Both the position numbers and the translations under genes were made by a program. From NCBI GenBank assembly GCA_030620005.1, contig JAUXAJ010000021.1, forward strand, positions 1 through 32,555: a DNA stretch of 32,555 nt. The letters are read 5' to 3'. This document shows, piece after piece, positions 15,424 to 23,660 of the stretch. Source of the stretch: Promethearchaeota archaeon. Lineage in GTDB: Archaea > Asgardarchaeota > Lokiarchaeia > Sigynarchaeales > SOKP01. The stretch's first letter is position 1. Each line of letters opens with the position of its first letter. Below the pieces are notes generated by a model, which ran no database searches, had not been told where the DNA came from, and was given only the letters and a program-made list of their open reading frames with translations.

Positions 15424-16656
15424 ATGATGAAAAAACCAATAGTTTCAGTAGCTCGCAACGAGGACATTACATTAGCAGTAAAAACGAGTCTTGACGCAAT
15501 TAGGCTTCCTGATTTAACGGGAAAAACTGTTTTATTGAAGCCAAATGTGGGAAGAGAAGTAGATCCTAAACTGGCAATTAATACAAATCCGGAAGTCGTG
15601 AAGGCTGTTTTTCACTATCTCAAAGATCGTTACGAGTCAAATTATTTAATTGGAGATTCTCCAATAATTAACACGGATATAAAAAAAGCTTTTGACCAGT
15701 CTGGCTATTCTGACTTGTTGAAAAATAAGGATTTGCGTTTTATTGACTTGGATGACCGATCTCCTGTTGAGTTGGAGATTCCTGGCGGAATGATCCTTGA
15801 AAAAATCAAGGTCACTGGCTATTGGAATGAAATAGATTATATCGTATCAATTCCCGTCCTAAAAATGCACATGCACACCAGTGCCTCTTTAAGTTTTAAG
15901 AATTTAAAAGGATTAATCTATAAGCGAAGCAAAATTGCTTTGCATCACTTTCAAGCACCCGAAATTGTTGAAAGATTAAAATTTTCAATGAATAAAATAA
16001 AAGAATTAGATGTGGCAATTTCAGACCTAGCGCACGTGATGCGAGCTGACTTGGCAGTCATTGACGCCTCCTATGCTCAAGAAGGAATGGGACCCTCGTC
16101 AGGAAACCCTGTAAAATTAGATACCATCATCGCCTCTACAAATTATCTCGCAGCAGATATAATTGCCCTTTCAATTACTCAACCAGAATGGTCTTTAGAA
16201 GATGTCCCTCATTTAAAACTTATATCAGAATTCACACCAAACGCTCCAAAGTCCAGTGAAGATGTTACAACGATACCAGAAGACATTCAAGAATTCGTTA
16301 GGCAATTAGAACCTCCTCCAACTTCAATAAATATCAAATATAAAAATGTGAACCTGATTGACGTTGAATCGTGTTCTGCCTGTTTATCAACCATATTTAA
16401 TTTGTTGAAAAACAATAAGGATTTCATAGATGAACATTTTACGCCTGAAAAGCCTTTAAATTTAGTAATAGGTAAGGGAATAAACCAATCAGACCTTTAT
16501 TCAGATATGTTTCTAATCGGAAATTGCACGTACGATCACCGGGAAAAGGGGGTGTTTATAAAAGGATGTACTCCCGTTGAATCTACGATTTTAAATACAA
16601 TAAAGGAAAATTTAAAAAAGGACTTAATGATCGGTAAGAACACAAATGAACACTAA
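15424..16656 (+). CDS. DUF362-domain protein
   Basis: A 410-residue cytosolic protein of the DUF362 family, frequent in archaea and clostridia and often iron-sulphur linked; its function is not established. Conserved blocks: TGKTVLLKPNVGREVDPKLAINTNPEVVKAV (residues about 34-64), LIGDSPIINTDIKKAFDQSGY near 77-97, DYIVSIPVLKMHMHTSASLSFKNLKGLI near 139-166, and the late VIDASYAQEGMGPSSGNPV near 214-232. A C-terminal region with scattered cysteines (ESCSACLSTIF near residue 316, and GNCTYD) may bind a cluster, but lacks a regular ferredoxin motif. It lies 15 bp after aroE. Confidence 0.88.
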   Translation: MMKKPIVSVARNEDITLAVKTSLDAIRLPDLTGKTVLLKPNVGREVDPKLAINTNPEVVKAVFHYLKDRYESNYLIGDSPIINTDIKKAFDQSGYSDLLKNKDLRFIDLDDRSPVELEIPGGMILEKIKVTGYWNEIDYIVSIPVLKMHMHTSASLSFKNLKGLIYKRSKIALHHFQAPEIVERLKFSMNKIKELDVAISDLAHVMRADLAVIDASYAQEGMGPSSGNPVKLDTIIASTNYLAADIIALSITQPEWSLEDVPHLKLISEFTPNAPKSSEDVTTIPEDIQEFVRQLEPPPTSINIKYKNVNLIDVESCSACLSTIFNLLKNNKDFIDEHFTPEKPLNLVIGKGINQSDLYSDMFLIGNCTYDHREKGVFIKGCTPVESTILNTIKENLKKDLMIGKNTNEH

Positions 16657-16948
16657 TCGTAACAGATCATGTATTGTTGAAAATTAATAATCGTGAGGAT
16701 AGAGTCTCTTAATTCCACGTGAAAAAACTTTTTTTTTTCCTCACCATTCTTCATTCCTGTTAGGAAATTTTTATAAAAAAGTGTAGTTGACTAAATTTTT
16801 TAGGGATAAAAAAATCTTTTTTTTCTCCTCTAATCATGAACCCTTTAGAGTTCATGGTTTTAAATTTTAAAAAGAATTAGATTTTATCGGGAATACTTTG
16901 GATATCAAAAAAAAAAAAGAAGAAAAAAATTGAAATACAAGAAAAAAA
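16657..16948. other. Intergenic region with a strong hairpin
   Basis: No gene was seen. CATGAAC (16835-16841) and GTTCATG (16850-16856) form a 7-bp stem with the 8-nt loop CCTTTAGA, followed by a T-rich stretch. It could be a terminator for the DUF362 transcript. The 7-bp stem with 8-nt loop also resembles the hairpin beside the TnpB gene at 31717-31738, so a decayed IS200/IS605-type end is an alternative. Confidence 0.4.
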
Positions 16949-17305
16949 TTACGCAACACTCGTGCCGCAGAGAACACAGAATTTAATGTCTGGTCTATCG
17001 TCTAATTTGCTGCCGCAGCTAGTGCAGAAATTTGATTTATCTTGAGCGGGATGTTTCTCCATGATTTCAACCTGAGCCGAAGCTTGTAAATTCATGTTTG
17101 TTGCTTGAGAAGTAACCATTTGAGGATGACAAACGGTTCCGCACTGGGCACAGAGATTAGGTTCTTTCGAAAAATAAATTGCAACATAAATCAGCAAGAG
17201 TAATCCTCCTGTAAATAAGGTCAAGATTATTGCTAATACCCAATTAAATTCTTTACGAACACAAGAAACGTTTTTTCTACAATTTGGACAATATAAAAAT
17301 GCCAT
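16949..17305 (-). CDS. Membrane protein with N- and C-terminal zinc ribbons, copy A
   Basis: A 118-residue protein: an N-terminal half-ribbon YCPNCRKNVSCV (residues 5-16), one hydrophobic segment VLAIILTLFTGGLLLLIYVAIYF (about 23-45), a second pair CAQCG near residue 53, then a linker and a C-terminal zinc ribbon NFCTSCGSKLDDRPDIKFCVLCGTSV. The layout suggests a membrane-anchored protein with zinc ribbons facing the cytosol. Function unknown. A clear paralogue with the same order lies at 21401-21778. The acetoacetate-decarboxylase-like gene is upstream on the same strand, 220 bp away. Confidence 0.75.
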   Translation of the reverse strand: MAFLYCPNCRKNVSCVRKEFNWVLAIILTLFTGGLLLLIYVAIYFSKEPNLCAQCGTVCHPQMVTSQATNMNLQASAQVEIMEKHPAQDKSNFCTSCGSKLDDRPDIKFCVLCGTSVA

Positions 17306-17525
17306 TCTTAATTTATCTCCACATGCTTTATTTTGTTTTTAATTATATTCATTAATTATTAAGTATTAAATATATTACTAAAATGATTTAGAGTCCAGTT
17401 CTTAATGTATTTGAAAGTTTTAGTGGTTGAAAAATTATAGAATAAGGTCTTGAAAAATAAAAAAAAAGATAGATTATGAATAAAATGCTTTAAGACTTCT
17501 TTAATTGAATTTATGTAGCTACAAA

Positions 17526-18266
17526 TTATTCTAAAACTCGACCATTCGGGAGGATCTGCGTGCATTCAACATAAAATCCCCCCAAGTTTTTATTAGCATC
17601 CTTTAAAACTTCGTGGCAAATATCGTATTGGGAATATTTACTGTCAATGAAGTTCGCTTTTGCGCCAAATTTTTTAGAAAACTCTTCGTATTTCATGCGT
17701 GTCTCTGTTAATTGCCTAAGAGCTGGTTTAAAATTATCAGCAACATCAGGAATTATTTTTAAATTATATAATGCCATTCCCTCCATCATATTTTTTGGAT
17801 CCATTTTCAACGGTTTATCTGATAATTCTATTTCAATGTCAAGAAAAGTTACCCCCTTCCGGTTTAGAGTACCTCTTACTTTTTTATCTTGAACTTCTGA
17901 TAATTTAATTTCGCACATTTTCTTAGGATAGCCCCATATTTCCCGTCCAGCTGTCAAGGCTTCGTCAGAATCTACATATATATTAAATACAAATGCTCCC
18001 GGTCTTCCTTTGTATTTACAACTCAGGAGAATTAAATTTTCATTGTAAGGCCCGATACTTGAATCAGGATATTCCGAAATGAAGATTACATCAAGCCCCT
18101 TTTCTATGGATTCTAATTCTGGGGGTAAATAATTCTTTTTCACGCCTGATGCGCACTGAAACAAAACAATCATCGCGCGCATTTTTGGATATCGATATGG
18201 AGGTGGAGGATATAATCCACATTGACGCGGCATTGAATAGTCTACTTGTCTTTCATGCTCGACCAT
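17526..18266 (-). CDS. Acetoacetate decarboxylase family protein
   Basis: A 246-residue member of the ADC fold. LTAGREIWGYPKKMCEIKLSE near residues 110-130 contains the signature GYPKK with adjacent lysines; in Clostridium ADC the first of these forms the Schiff base with acetoacetate and the second lowers its pKa. YNENLILLSCKYKGRPGAFVFNIYVDSDEA and the N-terminal YPPPPYRYPKMRAMIVLFQC fit the beta-barrel family. The wider family includes aldolase-dehydratases, so decarboxylation of acetoacetate is likely but not certain. A GPH transporter and an alpha/beta hydrolase lie upstream, which may hint at organic-acid or ester metabolism. Confidence 0.85.
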   Translation of the reverse strand: MVEHERQVDYSMPRQCGLYPPPPYRYPKMRAMIVLFQCASGVKKNYLPPELESIEKGLDVIFISEYPDSSIGPYNENLILLSCKYKGRPGAFVFNIYVDSDEALTAGREIWGYPKKMCEIKLSEVQDKKVRGTLNRKGVTFLDIEIELSDKPLKMDPKNMMEGMALYNLKIIPDVADNFKPALRQLTETRMKYEEFSKKFGAKANFIDSKYSQYDICHEVLKDANKNLGGFYVECTQILPNGRVLE

Positions 18267-18673
18267 TTTTTTTCATCTCTTTATCATGTAAAGAAACCAG
18301 TTAATTAATTAAGAAAATAGATAATCTACTAACTAAAGATTGACATTTTAATTTATTTTGTAAGATTTTAAAATACTTGCATTTTTTAAATGTATTTCGT
18401 GGTGTGTAATTGAACCAAGAAATATTGAAGAGCAATATTGCTTTATTTCCCTTGTATTTTTGGCCTATAGGTTATTAATCTGGGCAGACCATCTTTGGTC
18501 TTGACCCATTCAAGAGCGAAACTTTCTACTATGATTGGGATCCTCCTATGTGGTTAATCATTTAAAATGCAATCCAAACCTTTCGATCTTATTTATAATT
18601 TTGATTAAAATCGATCTTAAAAGCCTTCAATCATTCAAATGAAAAAAAAAATTGATTGTTAGAATTTACACAT
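18267..18673. other. 407-bp intergenic region with a possible tiny gene
   Basis: Between the ADC-like gene and the GPH transporter. It holds a TTATAAATA box near 18590-18598 (minus strand), an AGGAGGA ribosome-binding site at 18541-18547, and the 29-codon frame listed separately. The rest, 18267-18442, is AT-rich with nothing recognised. Confidence 0.45.
18443..18532 (-). CDS. Possible 29-aa protein with an AUA start
   Basis: On the minus strand a perfect Shine-Dalgarno AGGAGGA (18547-18541) follows a TATA-like box by the right distance. Of the three frames behind it only one stays open. It reads (I/M)VESFALEWVKTKDGLPRL and on to ITYRPKIQGK before TAA at 18443-18445. No ATG, GTG or TTG occurs in that frame at a suitable distance; AUA lies 9 nt after GGAGG and AUC 6 nt after. 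The composition looks like protein. It may instead be the remnant of a longer gene. I recognise no family. Confidence 0.3.
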   Translation of the reverse strand: MVESFALEWVKTKDGLPRLITYRPKIQGK

Positions 18674-20086
18674 TTATAATTTCATTTCTCTCAATTTTGC
18701 TTGTATTTCATCCTTTTTCTTGCCATGTAAATCATAAAATGCATAAAACACTAGTGTCCCCACAAAACAGAATATAGCTGGAATCAATGTAGTGTGAAGA
18801 CGAACTCCAAATACAGCTGATGGGGCTTGTACCGCACCTGGGGTAATGTCATACGAAGTGAGAATATGTACTATCGCTATAGTCATTGCTTGAACAAAAA
18901 CGGCAAGTCGAAAGAAGAAATTTCTGACACCCAGCATGGACGCCTCTTGGTGTTTTCCAGTAATCACAGTTACCTCGTCGTAGCAATCTGATAGGATAGG
19001 TTGTATCATGATGTAAAAACAAGCAGCGGCCATTCCATACCATACCTGCATGATAAGGTGTACTGTGAAAGTATACACAAATAAAAAACCAAACAGGCCA
19101 CTCAAACCACACAAAAACAGCCCCAGGGGGTAAGTTTTTTGAATCCCAATCTTTTTAGCAACCTTGCTCCATATGGGCATGAATGCTAGATAACAAATTA
19201 ATTGTAACGTAGCAGCTATAGCATTCATCGCAAAGGGAACTTGTAGAACGTCTTCATACCAGTAAAGTCCAGATGCTCCAGCCAAGGCAACAGAACATGA
19301 TAACATCAAGTAGGCAAATGTAGATAGCATGAAGTTTTTAGCAGTAAGGGCGATTTTCAATGCTTTAAAAAACGAAGTTTTTTCCACATGTTCATGACCC
19401 CATAGAAAAATTTTGGTTATTTCTTCGGTCTCACGCACGCCAGGAATGAAAAGAAAAGTACCTATAATTTGCACGATAATAATTACTATTGCTGCTGTAG
19501 CAAACGAACTTTTTACATTTTTATCTAGAGTGAGGGAACTGATGATGCCAAAAAGGAAAACTGCTAAACCCCCAAATGCCATTACTGATACCCCTGCTTT
19601 TCTTCGATCTGCATCGGAACGAAAATGAACCGGATAAGCTCCAAGGGCTTGTGTAGAAAAGATTGAAAAAAACAAGTCAAAAAGACATAAAATTATCAAT
19701 AAATAGAAAAACACGGGCCAAGGATTAGCAGCATCAGCTTCAGGCGGCGTCCAAATAAGGAACCAAAATAAAATAGTTGGAAAAATTCCAATAAGGATCC
19801 AAGGAAATCGCATGCCCCACTTTTTGGTCCATTTCATTGGTCTATCTGTCAGCCAACCAGATAAAGGATCATTTATCATATTCCATATCGTAAATAATCC
19901 CATTATAAGAGCCATCAATGCGGCAGCATCGGCAGTGGACATTCCGGCGGCTCCAAAGACGTTTATTTCATAAAGAGTGTAGATTTGGCCGTATCCAAAC
20001 AATGAAAAAATAAAAAAGACAAAAGAGTAAGAGATTAATTTCTTGTTTGAAACCACAGTTTTAGTATCTTTTAAAGCTTCTGACAC
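18674..20086 (-). CDS. GPH-type (MFS_2) sugar/cation symporter-like transporter
   Basis: A 470-residue integral membrane protein with about twelve hydrophobic helices, of the glycoside-pentoside-hexuronide/cation symporter group within the MFS. Seen: LISYSFVFFIFSLFGYGQIY (TM1), IWNMINDPLSGWLTDRPMKWTKKWGMRFPWILIG near residues 61-95 (the family's NDPxxGxxxDR motif and its basic loop), and a central cytosolic loop near residue 220 (GVRETEEITK). The substrate is unknown; Asgard GPH proteins are often annotated as sugar transporters. A divergent esterase gene shares its 214-bp promoter region. A second family member lies at 30227-31600. Confidence 0.87.
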   Translation of the reverse strand: MSEALKDTKTVVSNKKLISYSFVFFIFSLFGYGQIYTLYEINVFGAAGMSTADAAALMALIMGLFTIWNMINDPLSGWLTDRPMKWTKKWGMRFPWILIGIFPTILFWFLIWTPPEADAANPWPVFFYLLIILCLFDLFFSIFSTQALGAYPVHFRSDADRRKAGVSVMAFGGLAVFLFGIISSLTLDKNVKSSFATAAIVIIIVQIIGTFLFIPGVRETEEITKIFLWGHEHVEKTSFFKALKIALTAKNFMLSTFAYLMLSCSVALAGASGLYWYEDVLQVPFAMNAIAATLQLICYLAFMPIWSKVAKKIGIQKTYPLGLFLCGLSGLFGFLFVYTFTVHLIMQVWYGMAAACFYIMIQPILSDCYDEVTVITGKHQEASMLGVRNFFFRLAVFVQAMTIAIVHILTSYDITPGAVQAPSAVFGVRLHTTLIPAIFCFVGTLVFYAFYDLHGKKKDEIQAKLREMKL

Positions 20087-20300
20087 GATATTTACAACCC
20101 TTCTTTTATGAATAGTGTTTTTTTTTTAATTTCAAGTGTTAATATTTATATTTTTTATATCGGTGTTGTTGTTATTTATGTGATTCAAATACTCTTAAGA
20201 ATATATATATAATCAAGATATAAACCTAAAAAAATAGAAAGGTTTTTTTTTTATATTTATTATGTTTAAAAATTGAAAGATACAAATTGGAGATAAAACA

Positions 20301-21263
20301 ATGGAACATGTAGAAAAAGAATTAGCAGGTAAACCTGTAGATCCAGAAGCCATAGATTTTTCAATGTTTGAAAAAATGGCGAAAGTCCCGCGTTTCCTGC
20401 TTAAAATATTGTTGAAAAAGAATATTGATAAAATCCGGGAATCTATGGGGGGTGATAGTCGAGATATCACAACCCGTCCTATTATCACGAAAGATGAGGA
20501 TATTCCGGGTTATAAGACTCAGGTAAGAATTCAAATTTATACGCCAGAGACTACACAGGTCCGTCCTCTTCTGATGTTTTTCCATGGAGGTGGTTGGATT
20601 GGCGGGAGTTTACCCGCAGTTGAAAATTATTGCAAGGGCGTAAGCGATCAAGCATATTGTGTTGTTATTTCGGTTGATTACCATCTTGCCCCAGAGCATC
20701 CATTTCCCGAAGGTTTAGAAGATTGCTATGCCGCAATTAAATGGGCTGTAGCGAATAAAGACGAATTAAATATTGATCTTAATCGAATTATAGTAGCAGG
20801 CGATAGTGCAGGAGGTAATTTTGCTGCCGTCCTATCCTTAATGGCAAAGAATAGGAAAGAATTTTCAATCGCCAAACAAATTCTCATATATCCTGCTACC
20901 AATCTTGTAGATCAAATGATGCCGGATGATACAAACGATCCCCCATTCCCCCCTGGAATGATGAAAGTGGTTGCGGTCATGAGCGACCTGTACTTTAAAG
21001 GAAAAGTTGATAAACGAAATCCCTATATTTCACCTGCTTTTGCTAAAGATCTTTCGAATTTGCCCCCCGCTTTGATCGCAGTAGGAGATCAAGATTTTCT
21101 GTACAAGAGTTCCTTAGAATATGCCAAGAAGTTAGATGAAGTAGGAAATATGGTGAAGTTTATTCTTTATAAAAACGCGAACCATGCGTTTATCGATGAC
21201 ACTGGCAATTCCGAGCAAGCTGACGATTTAGTCAGAGAAGCCGCACAATTCATTCGAAAATAA
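20301..21263 (+). CDS. Alpha/beta hydrolase, hormone-sensitive-lipase family esterase
   Basis: Carboxylesterase of the HSL family, 320 residues. HGGGW (residues 95-99) forms the oxyanion hole. VAGDSAGGN (about 166-173) holds the nucleophile Ser169 in GDSAG. LIAVGDQDFLYKSS near residue 260 gives the catalytic Asp, and YKNANHAFID near residue 297 the His. The N-terminal 60 residues form the usual cap. No signal peptide, so cytosolic. A GGAG ribosome-binding site lies about 8 nt upstream of the ATG. It diverges from the GPH transporter, which may import its substrate. Short-chain ester hydrolysis is the best guess. Confidence 0.92.
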   Translation: MEHVEKELAGKPVDPEAIDFSMFEKMAKVPRFLLKILLKKNIDKIRESMGGDSRDITTRPIITKDEDIPGYKTQVRIQIYTPETTQVRPLLMFFHGGGWIGGSLPAVENYCKGVSDQAYCVVISVDYHLAPEHPFPEGLEDCYAAIKWAVANKDELNIDLNRIIVAGDSAGGNFAAVLSLMAKNRKEFSIAKQILIYPATNLVDQMMPDDTNDPPFPPGMMKVVAVMSDLYFKGKVDKRNPYISPAFAKDLSNLPPALIAVGDQDFLYKSSLEYAKKLDEVGNMVKFILYKNANHAFIDDTGNSEQADDLVREAAQFIRK

Positions 21264-21400
21264 TTTTTATTCTAATTAGTTAGCGTTAAATAATAATAAT
21301 CTAAAAGAACATAAGAAGAATTTAATGAATTCTGAAATTAATGTAGATATTCCGATAGAGAGATTTATTAAAAATAAAAAATTGGTTAGATAATTTAAAT

Positions 21401-21778
21401 TTATAAGCGCGAGCCGCAGTTCTGGCAAAATTTATCTTTTCTATTATCCAACTTTTCTCCGCATAAAGGGCAAAATTTTGCTCCTTCTTCTTGAACTTGG
21501 ATTATATCTTCGTTTAGCGCGTATTTTTGTGGTGGTCGAGCTTGTTGCTGGTAAGGTAATTGTTCCCTTGATTGTGAGTATCGTTTTGGCAATGTAAGCT
21601 GGATAATAGAACTGCAATGAATACAACGGTTAGGTTCTTTACTATAATGAATAATTAAATAAATGAAAAAACCAATACCTGCTGTAAAAATTAATAATAT
21701 AATTGCCAAACATGTATCCATCCTTTCCCTTGTTGCGAGGACATTTTGTCCACAATTTTCACAATAACCCGTGGTCAT
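21401..21778 (-). CDS. Membrane protein with N- and C-terminal zinc ribbons, copy B
   Basis: Paralogue of the protein at 16949-17305, 125 residues. N-terminal YCENCGQNVLAT knuckle, one hydrophobic helix LAIILLIFTAGIGFFIYLII (about 24-43), CIHCSS near residue 54, a Gln/Pro-rich linker (REQLPYQQQARPPQ), and a C-terminal ribbon FCPLCGEKLDNRKDKFCQNCGSRL. The same order (ribbon half, TM, ribbon half, linker, full ribbon) in two nearby genes points to duplication. Function unknown. It is convergent with the esterase gene. Confidence 0.75.
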   Translation of the reverse strand: MTTGYCENCGQNVLATRERMDTCLAIILLIFTAGIGFFIYLIIHYSKEPNRCIHCSSIIQLTLPKRYSQSREQLPYQQQARPPQKYALNEDIIQVQEEGAKFCPLCGEKLDNRKDKFCQNCGSRL

Positions 21779-21959
21779 TTTTTTTAACCTTCCGATTTAA
21801 TATATTTAATGAATAATTTTTTAATTTTCATTCTTGTTTAAAATAAATAACGGCAATATTAAAAATAAATTATAGTCCAATTTTTCTATTGTTTTTTTTC
21901 GTATTTTATATTTTCGAACGCTAAACTCATGAAAGATATAAGCGATATTTTCAATAAAA

Positions 21960-22946
21960 TCATTCAATTTCATTACTTAAATCATTTATAGCTTCTTCTA
22001 TTTGTCTATAAAGTTCGGGGAAAAATCTCTTAAAAGTCCTTAACCAATCTCTTCCTAAAAACCCGCCTGCCCCGAAACAGAAAAAAAATCCGATTAAAAT
22101 AACAACCTCACTCTCTAAATAAAATATTGATACAGGTAAAACTTGATTTCCATAAATTACTGCTATTATTGAAAGGTTACTTAACACGATTCCAAAAGAA
22201 TAGTAATTAAATTTAGGAGATTTGAAAAAGTGTAGATCGTCCCGAGTCATTCTAAATATAACTGAAGAATTGCAGCATTGAGGGAAAGATTCGTCTTGAT
22301 CACTTTTTAGTTCAATAAATTTTAAATTCACAATGTCGTGCCAATCTCTAATAAAAAAGAAGCTCCCAAAATAAATGAATAATAAGATTAATCCTTGAAC
22401 TATTGCTAAGATAATTCTTAGATTCCATCTCACGTAAGCAATTGGAATTAATGAAGATCGAATCACGATTAAAAATGATGCTACGACGAGGAATAAAATA
22501 CCAACAAGACCCTCGTGCACGTGATATTTTCCAAAAAGTTTTGAATCATTTAACCTCGCAGAACTCTTTCTAATATAATGTATGGTATAGAGTATTAACC
22601 CTGATGCTAAAATGGAATAAGAAATCATTTGTATCACGTCGTAAAATACTAATAAGTGCTTGGGCAAGGTGTAAATTCCAACGGCTCGTAATGAAGCTAT
22701 TAAAATCCACGATGAAATCCCGATAATCAGCAAGAATTTAATGATTTGCTTGTAAAAATTAAATCCTAAAAAAAATAATAAGGAATTAAATAAAAGGTTA
22801 AAAGAAAGAAGCGCAAGAAGTCTAATAGTATTTACGAGGGAAATTTCCCTTCCTCCTTCCAATCTCACAAAAACAAAAATTACGAGAGTAATAATACTAA
22901 AACCGAGTAAAATTAAAATTATTAAAAAATTTAAAGTCCTTTTCAT
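21960..22946 (-). CDS. Hypothetical 8-TM membrane protein
   Basis: A 328-residue integral membrane protein with about eight hydrophobic helices: starting near residues 5, 40, 70, 103, 148, 180, 247 and 275. A soluble stretch of about 45 residues (RDWHDIVNLKFIELKSDQDESFPQ region, about 200-245) separates helices 6 and 7. The C-terminus is acidic and helical (RQIEEAINDLSNEIE). The arrangement of paired helices resembles the histidine-kinase N-terminal 7TM-type sensors, but no kinase or signalling domain follows. Divergent from the dTMP kinase gene by 46 bp. Not recognised further. Confidence 0.65.
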   Translation of the reverse strand: MKRTLNFLIILILLGFSIITLVIFVFVRLEGGREISLVNTIRLLALLSFNLLFNSLLFFLGFNFYKQIIKFLLIIGISSWILIASLRAVGIYTLPKHLLVFYDVIQMISYSILASGLILYTIHYIRKSSARLNDSKLFGKYHVHEGLVGILFLVVASFLIVIRSSLIPIAYVRWNLRIILAIVQGLILLFIYFGSFFFIRDWHDIVNLKFIELKSDQDESFPQCCNSSVIFRMTRDDLHFFKSPKFNYYSFGIVLSNLSIIAVIYGNQVLPVSIFYLESEVVILIGFFFCFGAGGFLGRDWLRTFKRFFPELYRQIEEAINDLSNEIE

Positions 22947-22992
22947 TAACTTTTATAAATAATAATTTCAATTTATTCCTATTGCATGTTAA

Positions 22993-23598
22993 ATGAAAAT
23001 GAAAACTCGTAAATCCCTATTCATTGCAATCGAGGGGGCAGATGGGTGCGGTTCGACGACCCAAAGTTTGCTTCTTAAGGGTTTTTTAGAAGCAAGGGGA
23101 TTTAAAGTCCATTTAACTCAAGAACCGTCTCAAAGCGAAATAGGCGTCTTATTAAGGAAGTTTTTAAAAGATAAGAACATTCCCCCCACAACGGATGCTC
23201 TCATGTTTGCTGCAGATAGAGATATTCATTATCACGAAGAAATTAAAAAAAAACTTGACGATGGTTATATCGTTATTTCCGATAGATATATTGAATCATC
23301 GATTGTTTATCAATCATCTCAATCTGACGATATTTCTGTCGAATGGGTAAAAGAAATAAATAAATTCGCTGGCAAACCAGATATTACAATCATTTTAGAT
23401 ATAGATCCAACTGTATCTTTAGCTAGAAAAACAGAACAAGATTTAGAAAAGTTCGAAAATATCTCGTTTTTGGATAAGGTTAGAGATCTTTATCTTAGAA
23501 GGGCTAAACACGAAGGATATCACGTGGTAAACTCAGATGATATCATAGAACTCGTGCAAGAAAAAATTCAGAAAATCGTTATTGATAAATTAAAATAA
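22993..23598 (+). CDS. tmk: Thymidylate (dTMP) kinase-like protein, altered P-loop
   Basis: A 201-residue NMP-kinase-fold protein, probably phosphorylating dTMP to dTDP. It starts SLFIAIEGADGCGSTTQSLLL, then VHLTQEPSQSEIG (the dTMP-binding EP motif), ALMFAADRDIHY, and VISDRYIESSIVYQS with the DRY motif near residue 97. ILDIDPTVSLARK follows. The Walker A sequence is GADGCGSTTQ: the Lys of GxDGxGKST is replaced by Ser. The other signatures are intact, so the protein is probably folded and functional with an altered nucleotide site, or is a specialised paralogue. An alternative start two codons in is possible (MKTRKS). Confidence 0.85.
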   Translation: MKMKTRKSLFIAIEGADGCGSTTQSLLLKGFLEARGFKVHLTQEPSQSEIGVLLRKFLKDKNIPPTTDALMFAADRDIHYHEEIKKKLDDGYIVISDRYIESSIVYQSSQSDDISVEWVKEINKFAGKPDITIILDIDPTVSLARKTEQDLEKFENISFLDKVRDLYLRRAKHEGYHVVNSDDIIELVQEKIQKIVIDKLK

Positions 23599-23660
23599 AA
23601 AGGATTAAATTTATTTAAAATATTTTCTTTAAGGTATTTTTCTGCAAACTAAATAATACC

